A stretch of 64,000 nt of DNA, from NCBI GenBank assembly GCA_038396585.1, contig CP121691.1, forward strand, positions 3,038,001 to 3,102,000, given 5' to 3'. The notes under the pieces are model-generated. The model had not been told where the DNA came from and did not search any database. It saw only the letters and a program-made list of their open reading frames with translations. This stretch comes from Vallitaleaceae bacterium 9-2. GTDB lineage: Bacteria; Bacillota; Clostridia; Lachnospirales; Vallitaleaceae. Below are positions 36,466 through 45,568 of the stretch, piece by piece. Each line of letters begins with the position of its first letter. Position 1 is the stretch's first letter. Position numbers and translations under genes: made by a program.

Positions 36466-38280
36466 TTATACCATATCTTCAGGTTTAGAAAAATAATATC
36501 CTTGTATAATCTTATACCCAATGTCACGAATGGTTTGATACTGTTCTTCCGTTTCAACCCCTTCTGCAACAAGGCGTAATTCAAACTCTTGCGCCAAATC
36601 TTTAAGGGTTTTTAACATTACCTTTCCTTTAGCGTTGGATACAATGGAGTCAATGAGCATCTTATCGATTTTCACCTCATTCACTTCAAGATTGACCAGA
36701 TAATTTAGGGCAGAATAGCCTGTTCCAAAATCATCCAGAGAAATCTGTATACCTACTTCACGTAACGGATGTAAAATTTGGTTCACCTTTTCAATCCCAT
36801 TTATAGCTACACTTTCTGTAATCTCAAAAATAAGTTGACTTCCCTTAAAATTATGTTTTTGCAATAAATGTTCAACATCTAGCAAAAAGCGCGCATCCAT
36901 TAAATATGTCGGCTCAATATTAACTGAAACAGTAATATCCGCTTCAAATTTTTGGGTCAGCTTAGCATAATCTAGCATCACTTGATTAAGTACAAAGTAT
37001 CCAAACTCACGATGCAATCCGATTTGATCAATAAAATTAATAAATTCTCGTGCTGATATAGGGCCATATGTCTTGGTCGACCACCTGGACAAAGCTTCTA
37101 AACCAACCACTTGATGTGAATCTACATGATTTTGAGTTTGATACAGCACTTTAAAATTCGAAAAATCAACTAAGTCTTTTTTAAGTTGTTCCATTAAATA
37201 CGTATCACGTTTTAATTTTTCCTCAAACTCTACATTATAAGCCATGATATTCTCAGCTTTTGAATACTTGGCATATGTCATGGCTAAGAGGGCTTTTTGA
37301 TATGTCCCTTCAAAACCTCCATCTTGTTGTGTATGTTGTGCATACCCAAGGTAATACCCTAATAGATTGGATAGATTCTCATCTTCGAACGCTTGCATAA
37401 GTTGCTTGTCTATGCGATTTAGTGTGTTCTTCAACTGTTCTTTCCTAGGTATCCATATAATAAATTGGTTTCCTTCTGCTCGAGCAAGCAGTTCGCCGCT
37501 TGTATTGGTCTCTTGAATGTATTGTGTTGCACGTATTAATATACGGTCTCCAATCTTTGCGCCATACACCGAATTAATGATATGAAGGTTTTTAAAACTT
37601 AAGACAATAATCCAACCGACTAACGGCTGTTTTTCTTGGCTTTCTTCTATGAATTGAGTAAAAGCCATGTAATTTGGCAAATTGGTCAATTGGTCATAAT
37701 ACGCTAATTGATTAGCATAAGCCATCGAGGATTCTAGCGCATGAATTTTTTCTAAAAGCTGGTTGCGGATGGCATATGCTGCAAAACGAAAGATAAATAC
37801 AAAGAGGCTTACCAGTAAAATTTGGATGATCCATATGCCCGCATGCATTTTAGTTGGTGTCAAAAAGCCTGTTTTCCACGACCAAAACCATAGCCCAAAA
37901 AGGCTCAACACTGAAAGCACCGCGATGACAAAGCTTTGTTCCTTTTCCAACAAAAGTATCGCCATTCCATTGCTAACAAGAATAAGTGCAATTGCACCAC
38001 TTGAAAAGCCACCATCGGTAAACGATATAATCCCTATCGCCATTGCCATGGCAATAACAATGCTTACTTTGACTTCACGGCTCAAGCGTCGGCGATTTAG
38101 ATATACGACTAAGAGCACCAATCCGACAATCCCATCAATATATACAAAATAGTTCGGAATATCTGTAAAAGCTATTGCCAAAGCAGAAAGCCATGAAATC
38201 ACAGTTGCATAAGGTAAAATCCAATCAAACTTTTCTTCAATCCGCTGATAAATTCGTTCATCATACTCAACTACCTTCAT
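36466..38280 (-). CDS. Membrane c-di-GMP phosphodiesterase (degenerate GGDEF + EAL)
   Basis: 604 residues from the ATG at 38280, which has AAGGGGGG five bases upstream; an in-frame ATG 57 bases earlier adds residues without a ribosome site. Five or six membrane helices (~20-180), a GGDEF domain whose signature reads EGNQF (inactive as a cyclase), and an EAL domain with its metal and catalytic residues: GLEALSRW, NIEPTYL, FEITES, DDFGTGYSALNYL, KIDKMLID, EGVETEEQ. It should hydrolyse c-di-GMP. First gene of the operon with CheY and the CheX-like protein. Confidence 0.9.
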   Translation of the reverse strand: MKVVEYDERIYQRIEEKFDWILPYATVISWLSALAIAFTDIPNYFVYIDGIVGLVLLVVYLNRRRLSREVKVSIVIAMAMAIGIISFTDGGFSSGAIALILVSNGMAILLLEKEQSFVIAVLSVLSLFGLWFWSWKTGFLTPTKMHAGIWIIQILLVSLFVFIFRFAAYAIRNQLLEKIHALESSMAYANQLAYYDQLTNLPNYMAFTQFIEESQEKQPLVGWIIVLSFKNLHIINSVYGAKIGDRILIRATQYIQETNTSGELLARAEGNQFIIWIPRKEQLKNTLNRIDKQLMQAFEDENLSNLLGYYLGYAQHTQQDGGFEGTYQKALLAMTYAKYSKAENIMAYNVEFEEKLKRDTYLMEQLKKDLVDFSNFKVLYQTQNHVDSHQVVGLEALSRWSTKTYGPISAREFINFIDQIGLHREFGYFVLNQVMLDYAKLTQKFEADITVSVNIEPTYLMDARFLLDVEHLLQKHNFKGSQLIFEITESVAINGIEKVNQILHPLREVGIQISLDDFGTGYSALNYLVNLEVNEVKIDKMLIDSIVSNAKGKVMLKTLKDLAQEFELRLVAEGVETEEQYQTIRDIGYKIIQGYYFSKPEDMV

Positions 38281-38394
38281 CGCTTCCCCCCTTTTCCCAA
38301 AGAAAAAACTAAGCAATATAAGTATATCATAACCCATTCTAAAACCTTAATCAAATTTTAAACATTTTTTATAATTTTCGTGTTATTATTTTAT

Positions 38395-38421
38395 TTATCG
38401 GCTCAGAAAAATAAAGCTACA
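38395..38421 (-). promoter_or_regulatory. Candidate sigma-D/sigma-28 (flagellar) promoter
   Basis: Minus strand GCCGATAA (38402-38395), an exact match to the sigma-28 -10 element, with TGTAGCTT (38421-38414) eleven bases upstream matching five of eight positions of TAAAGTTT. Lies 114 bases before the EAL gene start. Confidence 0.45.
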
Positions 38422-38467
38422 CATTCTATTTGACACAAAACTATGCTTTACGAAAGGATCTTTTACT

Positions 38468-40186
38468 ATGAAAAAAACTAAAAAGTTTCGTAATCAACTC
38501 ACCCTAAAAATCAGTCTCTCTATCGTTATTGTCTTTAGCATCATTAGTATGGTTTTTACAAATTTTGCATTTTCTTATATTACTTCCCTAGCACAAACCG
38601 GTTTTGAGTTAACCGCTAACACAATTCAATCCATGGTCAGCACTTTGGACTTCTCAAAAATATGGGAAGAAGGCAGCCCACAGAGCCAAGAATTTGCATT
38701 ACTCAAAGATGAGTTTCATAACATGCATGATTCCGCCAAAGACCTCTCCAACCGATTAATGATTATCACGGAAAAAGATGGGGAACTCGTCTACCTATTT
38801 GGTGCTGATGAAAACAAAAATTATGAAACAGGTGAGCTCGTTGTCGCTCCTTCTAAAGAGCTTTTAATGGCTTTTGATACGGGGGAAATTCAAGCTACAG
38901 ATTTTGGAAAAGAACATATTCTCAACGGGCATACGATTGATTTTTACTTCCCACTAGAAGACAGTCAAGGGCGATTAGCTGTAGCCTTTGTCAGCTTGTC
39001 TACGACAATCATTCGCTCCATACTCATGGCCTTATCAACAATTCTTGGTGTACTGCTTTTACTTATTGTTCTTATTCTCGTGGTTCTAATTCGCTTTATC
39101 GTCAAGAAAGAAACCCGTGATCTTGAACGTCTCGTAACCAAAACAGGTGAGGTTGCCAATCTAAAAGGTGACTTAACCCAAAGAATTCAAATCGAAAGTA
39201 ATAATGAAATCGGGCATTTGTCAACAAATATGAATCAGTTACTTGATACCATCCACAATTTTATGTTAGTTATTCAAACGACAACGCATCGGTTAGTCCA
39301 AACCAGTGTTCAGTTTGGAAAAATCAACCACGTGATTCAAGAAAATAGTTCCCTCATCCAAAACGCTATTGCCCACGAGCGAGAAATTGAAGACCAACTT
39401 ATGGCTTCTACTCAAGAAGTCTCGAGTCAAGTTGTTGAAATTAATGACACCATTGCTCAGGTTGCACTTCATGCTCAAGAAGTAACAGAAGAAGCATTAA
39501 AAGCATCCGAGCATGCCTATACCGGAAAAGAAACAATGGCCTCTATGAAAATGTCCGTAAAAGATACTGTTCGACAAGTTCAAGAGACCAATACGCATGT
39601 GTTAAAACTTAAAGATCAATCCGACACCATTAACAGTATCGTCGATGCCATTACTGCTATCGCAGCTCAAACGAACCTCCTCGCACTCAACGCATCAATA
39701 GAAGCTGCTCGAGCCGGAGAACACGGAAAAGGGTTTGCTGTTGTTGCGAATGAAGTTCGAATCCTCGCTGAAAGTTCTGCAAAACAGGCCGATAATATTG
39801 CATCTCTCATCCATGAGATTCAAGACAGCATTCAAATAACTCGAACATCCATGGATGAAACCCAAGAAAAAATCTTGACGGAAATCGACCTAGTTGATCA
39901 AGTAGAGACAAAGTTCAACGGTATCTCAACATCCATAAATTATGTGACACAAAAAGTTCAAAGCGTGTATGCATCCACTGAGGAAATCTCTGCCGCTTCA
40001 GATGTCGTCACTGAAAAAATCTCTCAACTACAGGCTTTATTTGACAAAACCGAAGAATCTACGGCTCAACTTATCCATAGTATTGAAAGTCAAAATACTA
40101 CTGCAAATGATGTTTCTTCTGAAATCGAAGCATTAAACCATATCACTCAAGAACTTACCGAGACCATGAACGAATTAATCTTATAA
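38468..40186 (+). CDS. Methyl-accepting chemotaxis protein
   Basis: 572 residues. TM1 ~15-38, a short (~140-residue) extracellular sensor domain, TM2 ~180-210, HAMP, then the long coiled-coil signalling domain with the conserved hairpin tip [32 protein letters not shown]. Controls the CheA kinase in response to an unknown ligand. Divergent from the EAL-CheY-CheX operon, which supports a shared role in motility. Converges with the ABC permease gene three bases after its stop; no terminator seen between them. Confidence 0.94.
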   Translation: MKKTKKFRNQLTLKISLSIVIVFSIISMVFTNFAFSYITSLAQTGFELTANTIQSMVSTLDFSKIWEEGSPQSQEFALLKDEFHNMHDSAKDLSNRLMIITEKDGELVYLFGADENKNYETGELVVAPSKELLMAFDTGEIQATDFGKEHILNGHTIDFYFPLEDSQGRLAVAFVSLSTTIIRSILMALSTILGVLLLLIVLILVVLIRFIVKKETRDLERLVTKTGEVANLKGDLTQRIQIESNNEIGHLSTNMNQLLDTIHNFMLVIQTTTHRLVQTSVQFGKINHVIQENSSLIQNAIAHEREIEDQLMASTQEVSSQVVEINDTIAQVALHAQEVTEEALKASEHAYTGKETMASMKMSVKDTVRQVQETNTHVLKLKDQSDTINSIVDAITAIAAQTNLLALNASIEAARAGEHGKGFAVVANEVRILAESSAKQADNIASLIHEIQDSIQITRTSMDETQEKILTEIDLVDQVETKFNGISTSINYVTQKVQSVYASTEEISAASDVVTEKISQLQALFDKTEESTAQLIHSIESQNTTANDVSSEIEALNHITQELTETMNELIL

Positions 40187-40189
40187 GCT

Positions 40190-41353
40190 CTAAGCACGCT
40201 CCAATCCCCATTTACGCTTACCAATAACCAAGGCAATACTTAAGAACGTCATCGCAAAAACAAGCTGTATTCCCATGCTTTGCAAAGGAATGACCAGTTG
40301 ATCTGCCGTGATATTTGACATTTGACCAATAGTTTCATTGGCACGAACATACCAAAATACTGGTGAAAAGCTTGCAACCTTCAAAAGGGAATCACTTAGT
40401 AAAAATTGTGGCACAAACACGCCACTTAAAAAGCTAAGACCTAACGCTATCACATTGGCTACTGCATGAATGGCTGCTTTGCTTTTCACCAATGATCCAA
40501 TAACAAAACTAATACCTAAGGCGCACAAGGTAAACACAAATGCGTTAAGCATAAACAATAGCATCATCACTGAAAGCTCACGTACTCCAAGAACAAATAA
40601 GGCCAAAAGAAAGAACGCATATACAACAAACGCAAAAACAATGTTTGCTAAAATATGTTCGCGAACAATGCGTCCAATTGGAATTGGTGAACTTGCATTT
40701 CGGTTCTTAATATCTGTATCATGGAGAATAAACATGGTAAAAGCGACTCCCAATATAAGGATGCTGAACAATCCATAGGCTAGGTAATTAAAGTATTGTA
40801 TCGTAAAGTTACGCGTACTTTGATTGGATATCTGGGTCGTCACCTTTACCTCTATCTCCTCGGATAGATCATCTAACACCTTGTTCACAAGTAAGGATTC
40901 ATCTATATCTTCCACTCCTACATATAATCGAGCCGTATTAAGGTATTGTTCAATGGCCAAATCAATATAATATGCATTGGTCGCATCCTCTATAACGGTC
41001 TTTTCCATGGTTTGAAAATTGCCTTGCATAAAGTTTTGTGTAAAATCACTGGGGATGCGAAGAATATAAATAACCTCTCTAAAGTAAAGTGCATCTTGAA
41101 TCGCCTCTGTCTCATCATCTATATCTACAAATTCCGCCACATGACTCAGGTGCTCTGTTAAGCCTTGAATCAAGGGAGAATCCTCTTCACTAATAATAGT
41201 CATCGGAATTTTAGACTGGCTAAATGCAGGGTCTTCTTCTTTACTCATATTTGTTGCAAAAATTGCACTTATCCCCAAAAATATAATTAAATAAATTCCT
41301 AACGCCGGAAGATTGTGTTTTATTATACGCATACATAGTTTAAATACTGGCAT
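40190..41353 (-). CDS. ABC-2 type exporter permease (LnrN-like)
   Basis: 387 residues with the ABC-2 layout: one N-terminal helix (~15-37), a ~170-residue extracellular domain, then five helices in the C-terminal half. Second of two permeases that with the ATPase form an exporter. Its start overlaps the end of the preceding permease gene by 14 bases. Gene content matches lnrLMN of Bacillus, which exports linearmycin-type antibiotics; the substrate here is not known. Confidence 0.87.
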   Translation of the reverse strand: MPVFKLCMRIIKHNLPALGIYLIIFLGISAIFATNMSKEEDPAFSQSKIPMTIISEEDSPLIQGLTEHLSHVAEFVDIDDETEAIQDALYFREVIYILRIPSDFTQNFMQGNFQTMEKTVIEDATNAYYIDLAIEQYLNTARLYVGVEDIDESLLVNKVLDDLSEEIEVKVTTQISNQSTRNFTIQYFNYLAYGLFSILILGVAFTMFILHDTDIKNRNASSPIPIGRIVREHILANIVFAFVVYAFFLLALFVLGVRELSVMMLLFMLNAFVFTLCALGISFVIGSLVKSKAAIHAVANVIALGLSFLSGVFVPQFLLSDSLLKVASFSPVFWYVRANETIGQMSNITADQLVIPLQSMGIQLVFAMTFLSIALVIGKRKWGLERA

Positions 41354-42452
41354 ATTTTCGCCTCCTCACATTCACATACGTTCCCAAAAAGAAAATAATG
41401 ATAAAGCCAATAATATAAAAGATATTAATCCAATACCGATCTAGGGCATCAAACACATATAGGGCATAATAAGCATCTGCCAACAATCCAACTGGATTTA
41501 GAACCGTCAAAATAGGCATTTTCTGAGCAACGACATATTTCATTGAAAAATCCATCAATCCTGATAAAAATCCTCCCACTAGAGAAAGTACAGTTACAAT
41601 AGCACCTTTCATATTCTCTGAAGTCTTAAACACTGTACCAATAAATGCTCCACCTAAGACTCCCATAATACTTCCAAGAATAGATGTTAAATAGATTAAT
41701 CCTCCTCGCTCACCTAAGTCAATCGTTAAGACAAAATGTATGTATGCGAGTAAAACACTCATAATAACTACTTGAATAAGTATTGCCGCACTAATACTAT
41801 AAAAGAAAGTTTTGATCTTATGAATCGGAGCTATATTAACGCGTGCCGCTAAATCCGATAAATCGGCTTGAATATCCACAGCTTCTCTTAATCCTAGATA
41901 TGCCCCATACATGCATGTCATCGCAATAAGAGCAAAGAAAAACACAAGCATCGGGTCAAGTTCAGCTTTAGACGCCGAAACCTCTGTGGTAAATGTCTGT
42001 CGCGTCCCCACTTGCTCTAGCACCTGCTCTATTTGGTCAGGATGCTCTTGAGCAATCGTATGAACCGTTTTTACGGTTTGTTGATACTGGTTTAAGAACA
42101 ACCGAACGAGACTCGCTTGTATCCCTGTTGTTTGAACAACAAAGGTCATATCACTTTCCATAAGTACGTAGCCGATAATAGTTTCATCCTTGAGCGCTTC
42201 TATGGCCAGCTTCTCTTCCATTTGCTTAAATTCAATCAGGTCTGTCGCACCTATAAGTTGGTCGACCTCTTGTGATTGTTCAGAGGCAACCAATCCAACC
42301 GGTATCTTATGGAAGGATTCTTGATTCCCGATATTATTCAGTGTGATATATAAAAGAGTACTTAATACAATTGGAAAAACAAAAATCCAAAACATATTAT
42401 CCTTATCTCTTAGCAAACACTTCAATCGATACTTTAAAATGTGCTCATACAT
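41340..42452 (-). CDS. ABC-2 type exporter permease (LnrM-like)
   Basis: 370 residues, same layout as the following permease: one N-terminal helix (~22-40), extracellular domain to ~175, then helices to the end, with the ABC-2 motif region around SLVGGFLSGLMDFS and a closing helix before VNVRRRKYASI. Forms a heterodimer with the other permease by inference. Starts ten bases after the ATPase stop. Confidence 0.87.
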   Translation of the reverse strand: MYEHILKYRLKCLLRDKDNMFWIFVFPIVLSTLLYITLNNIGNQESFHKIPVGLVASEQSQEVDQLIGATDLIEFKQMEEKLAIEALKDETIIGYVLMESDMTFVVQTTGIQASLVRLFLNQYQQTVKTVHTIAQEHPDQIEQVLEQVGTRQTFTTEVSASKAELDPMLVFFFALIAMTCMYGAYLGLREAVDIQADLSDLAARVNIAPIHKIKTFFYSISAAILIQVVIMSVLLAYIHFVLTIDLGERGGLIYLTSILGSIMGVLGGAFIGTVFKTSENMKGAIVTVLSLVGGFLSGLMDFSMKYVVAQKMPILTVLNPVGLLADAYYALYVFDALDRYWINIFYIIGFIIIFFLGTYVNVRRRKYASI

Positions 42453-42462
42453 ATTTTCACCT

Positions 42463-43395
42463 CTAATCCCTTAACTCTTTACCGGTTAATTCCAAGAAAA
42501 CATCATTTAGTGTCGGCTTTTCCGAATATATTTTTCCAAATGCCATGTTCGACGTACGAATATGTTCTAAGATATGTTCCAAATTATTTGCCGCTTTATA
42601 AGAATGAATCGTCAACAAACTTTCTTCATAGCTGACGGAGGCAACATTTGGCAACTCACGAAAACTTTGAAGATGTTCATCCAATAAATCATAGAGTTCG
42701 ATCGAGATTTTTTCTCCAACATCAATCATTGCTTTTAACGTTTCTTTGCTTCCCGATGCGATCGCTTTGCCCTTATCTAAAATCATAATCCGTGAACAAA
42801 TCTGCTCGACTTCTTCCATATAATGGGATGTATAAATAATCGTTGCACCTTTTTTATTCAATTCTTTAATGCCTTCTAAAATTTTGTTACGACTTTGGGG
42901 ATCAACAGCTACTGTAGGTTCATCTAAAAAAATTATTTTTGGCTTATGGGCAATGCCACATGCAATGTTCAACCGTCGAAGCAAGCCTCCACTAAGTTTT
43001 TTCGGAACAAATTTTTCATATTTTTCCAATCCAACAAAAGCAATCGCTTCATCTACCAGTTTTTTCTTTTCCTTTTTATTGGGTACATACAGACCACAAA
43101 AATAATCGACATTCTCACGTACTGTCAGCTCATTAAACACTGCCACATTTTGCATCACAACACCAATATCTCTTTTTGCTTTATAGTTTCTAGGTGTCAT
43201 CTGTTCTCCAAAAACTTCTATCTCTCCTTTATCATAGGATAGCAAAGAGAGTATGCAATTGATTGCAGTGGTTTTACCTGAACCATTTGGTCCCAACAAT
43301 CCAAAGATTTCTCCTTCTTTAACATCAAATGACAAATGGTCAAGAGCAACCAAATCGCCATACCGTTTAACTAAATTATTAACTTTAATAATCAT
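42463..43395 (-). CDS. Exporter ABC ATPase (LnrL-like)
   Basis: 310 residues. Walker A GPNGSGKTT, signature LSGGLLRRLNIACG, Walker B IIFLDEPTVAVDP, and a ~90-residue C-terminal extension typical of drug-exporter ATPases. Drives the two ABC-2 permeases encoded next. GGAGG upstream of ATG. Divergent from the histidine-kinase gene across a 109-base region carrying repeated TGTCA/TGACA half-sites. Confidence 0.93.
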   Translation of the reverse strand: MIIKVNNLVKRYGDLVALDHLSFDVKEGEIFGLLGPNGSGKTTAINCILSLLSYDKGEIEVFGEQMTPRNYKAKRDIGVVMQNVAVFNELTVRENVDYFCGLYVPNKKEKKKLVDEAIAFVGLEKYEKFVPKKLSGGLLRRLNIACGIAHKPKIIFLDEPTVAVDPQSRNKILEGIKELNKKGATIIYTSHYMEEVEQICSRIMILDKGKAIASGSKETLKAMIDVGEKISIELYDLLDEHLQSFRELPNVASVSYEESLLTIHSYKAANNLEHILEHIRTSNMAFGKIYSEKPTLNDVFLELTGKELRD

Positions 43396-43421
43396 GTGTA
43401 ACCTCCTTCAACCTTTCATAC

Positions 43422-43449
43422 TTGTATTGTAAGTTTTTTTTGCTATAAT
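43422..43449 (+). promoter_or_regulatory. Promoter of histidine kinase/response regulator pair
   Basis: TTGTAT (43422-43427), 16 bases, perfect TATAAT (43444-43449), 55 bases before the kinase start. Confidence 0.55.
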
Positions 43450-43455
43450 TGTAAG

Positions 43456-43495
43456 TGTCATGTATCAGTAGTTATATGACAAATGTCACATGTGA
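43456..43495. promoter_or_regulatory. Clustered palindromes, likely operator
   Basis: TGTCA at 43456-43460; perfect palindrome TGACA-AA-TGTCA at 43477-43488; overlapping perfect palindrome TCACATGTGA at 43486-43495. All lie between the divergent exporter and kinase genes. A plausible binding region for the LuxR-type regulator encoded here. Confidence 0.5.
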
Positions 43496-43504
43496 GGTTA
43501 AGGT

Positions 43505-44599
43505 ATGCATATATTAGATATTATTGATAAACTCATCTTATTTTTATTAAGTCTAACCATATATATACAAATTCTTGGAACAACCGATATACTATCCCTG
43601 CTTATTATTGTACTTGCCGCTTTGACTTGTGCCGCTTTATTAGCCTATACAAACAAAGCGTTTTTTCATCATTCAATTATTTTTGCATATTTTCTTTTTT
43701 GTTTGTGGTCACCTGCCGCCCTATTTTTTTTACCGGTTATCGTCTATACTTGGTTTTTTTCATATTCACATTGGCTTCATCTACTGACACTTATCCTTTT
43801 ATCCACAGCCTATCCGCCGTATGGTCTTGTAACATTTTTTGTTTTATGTTCTATGACCCTTGTCACAGCTCTTATCAAATACCGTACATATACAATCTCT
43901 AATCAAACCATCCGCTATCGTAGCCTTGAAGATCACGCACGTGAGTTAAACTATACGTTAAAGCATCAGCATCAGGAACTTCTAAAAAGCCAAGATAGTG
44001 AAATCTATCATGCAACGTTAAACGAACGCCATCGTATTGCACGTGAGATACATGACCATGTAGGACATGTTCTTTCAAGAGCATTGCTTCAAATCGGAGC
44101 TATACTCGCGATCAATAAAGACACCACCTTAACCGAGCACTTAAACGCTTTACGAGTTACCCTTAATCAAGGTATGGATAACATTCGTTCAAGTGTCCAT
44201 GATCTTCATGATACTTCAATTGATATTGAAGCATCTATTCGTAAAATCATCGCTGACTTTACTTTTTGTCCGATTCACATGGATATCCACATCACTAGCC
44301 CAATGCATCAAGCCATTAAGTTTGCTGTGATAGCAATTGTAAAAGAGAGTCTTAACAATATCATAAAACATAGCACTGCAACTCAAGTCACTCTACGCTT
44401 ACGTGAACACTACGCTTTTTATCAATTGGTAATCTCAGACAATGGACACGTGACAGATGTTGACCTTGATCAAGGCATTGGCCTACGAAATATTCTTGAA
44501 CGTATCGAAAAACTTGGTGGACATCTGAATATCGATACCGATAATGGCTTTCAACTTTTTATCACCCTACCTCGAGAGGAGCCCACAACACATGATTAA
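43505..44599 (+). CDS. NarL-type sensor histidine kinase (LnrJ-like)
   Basis: 364 residues. Four or five closely packed N-terminal membrane helices (1-125) with almost no external loop, typical of intramembrane-sensing kinases, then a HisKA_3 domain with phospho-acceptor H183 (RHRIAREIHDHVGH) and an ATPase domain (VIAIVKESLNNIIKHS, DQGIGLRNILERIEKLGG). Partner of the regulator whose start overlaps its last eight bases. Probably senses a membrane-active compound exported by the neighbouring ABC transporter. Confidence 0.9.
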   Translation: MHILDIIDKLILFLLSLTIYIQILGTTDILSLLIIVLAALTCAALLAYTNKAFFHHSIIFAYFLFCLWSPAALFFLPVIVYTWFFSYSHWLHLLTLILLSTAYPPYGLVTFFVLCSMTLVTALIKYRTYTISNQTIRYRSLEDHARELNYTLKHQHQELLKSQDSEIYHATLNERHRIAREIHDHVGHVLSRALLQIGAILAINKDTTLTEHLNALRVTLNQGMDNIRSSVHDLHDTSIDIEASIRKIIADFTFCPIHMDIHITSPMHQAIKFAVIAIVKESLNNIIKHSTATQVTLRLREHYAFYQLVISDNGHVTDVDLDQGIGLRNILERIEKLGGHLNIDTDNGFQLFITLPREEPTTHD

Positions 44600-45215
44600 G
44601 CTACTTATTATTGATGACGATAAACTCGTCGCTTCATCCCTACAAACTATACTCAGTCAAAGCCCTGATATTGATGTCATTGCTCTTGGACACAGTGGTG
44701 AGGATGCGATTAATCTATATCATGAACATCTTATTGATGTCATCTTAATGGATATCCGTATGGAAAACATGAATGGTCTTGATGCCGGTTCAAAAATTTT
44801 ATCAGAAGACATCAATGCAAAGATTCTTTATCTAACAACATTCCTTGATGATGAATATATTATCAAAGCTCTGCACATAGGGGCAAAAGGTTACCTTCTT
44901 AAACAAAATTTTGATAGTATTATCCCTGCTATTCAAGCCGTAGCAACAGGACAGCGTGTCTTTGGTGAAGCTGTCGCCGATAAGCTGCCTGACCTTTTAC
45001 AACAAAAAAGCCCAAGAACATTTTCTGACTTAGGCTTATCTGACAAAGAAATACAAATAATGACATGTGTTGCCGATGGGCTCTCCAATAAAGAAATTGG
45101 CGCTACGCTATTTTTGAGCGAAGGAACGGTTCGTAATTATATCAGTAGTATTTTAGATCGTCTACAACTGCGCGACCGGACACAGTTAGCCATTTTTTAT
45201 TATCGAAATCAATAG
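44592..45215 (+). CDS. LuxR/NarL-type response regulator (LnrK-like)
   Basis: 207 residues from the ATG at 44592, which has GAGGAG ten bases upstream. Receiver domain with DDD at 8-10 and D54 (ILMDIRMENMNG), then a LuxR-type helix-turn-helix (LSDKEIQIMTCVADGLSNKEI, LSEGTVRNYISSILDRL). Receives phosphate from the kinase encoded before it and probably activates the divergent exporter operon. Confidence 0.93.
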   Translation: MIKLLIIDDDKLVASSLQTILSQSPDIDVIALGHSGEDAINLYHEHLIDVILMDIRMENMNGLDAGSKILSEDINAKILYLTTFLDDEYIIKALHIGAKGYLLKQNFDSIIPAIQAVATGQRVFGEAVADKLPDLLQQKSPRTFSDLGLSDKEIQIMTCVADGLSNKEIGATLFLSEGTVRNYISSILDRLQLRDRTQLAIFYYRNQ

Positions 45216-45242
45216 TATATCTTTTGTCTATTAGAGGAGCCC

Positions 45243-45271
45243 TTGACGTCAAAAACGATATCTGTTATTCT
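45243..45271 (+). promoter_or_regulatory. Promoter of DUF1328 gene with overlapping palindrome
   Basis: TTGACG (45243-45248), 17 bases, TATTCT (45266-45271). A perfect palindrome ATTCTTA-TC-TAAGAAT (45267-45282) overlaps the -10 and the start site. Confidence 0.55.
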
Positions 45272-45321
45272 TATCTAAGAATAATTTTTATTAGACTTTT
45301 ATTCTTACAGGAGGTGGGCAA

Positions 45322-45483
45322 ATGTTAAAGTGGGCTCTATTTTTTTTAATCATATCATTTATTGCTGGAATATTTGGATTTAGAGGCGTTGCTTCAACAG
45401 CAAAGTCAGTGGCTAAGATTCTCTTTTTCATTGCAATTGTTTTACTCATTCTGACATTACTTTTTGGAAAAGCCTTGTTTTAA
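45322..45483 (+). CDS. DUF1328 (UPF0391) small membrane protein
   Basis: 53 residues, nearly all hydrophobic: two membrane helices (about 3-20 and 30-50) joined by the family loop [15 protein letters not shown]. Strong ribosome site AGGAGGTGG before the ATG. Related to E. coli YtjA; members are commonly stress-induced in other bacteria, but the function is not known. It has its own promoter and terminator. Confidence 0.85.
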   Translation: MLKWALFFLIISFIAGIFGFRGVASTAKSVAKILFFIAIVLLILTLLFGKALF

Positions 45484-45505
45484 ATAGTGTTTTTAATTAT
45501 ATATT

Positions 45506-45549
45506 AAAAAACAGGTCTATGAATAATAAATCATAGACCTGTTTTTTTT
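45506..45549. terminator. Bidirectional terminator
   Basis: AACAGGTCTATGA pairs with TCATAGACCTGTT around ATAATAAA; T8 follows on the plus strand and T6 on the minus. Ends the DUF1328 gene and the converging BCCT transporter gene. Confidence 0.9.
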
Positions 45550-45568
45550 ACATTTAATTGCAGTATAT

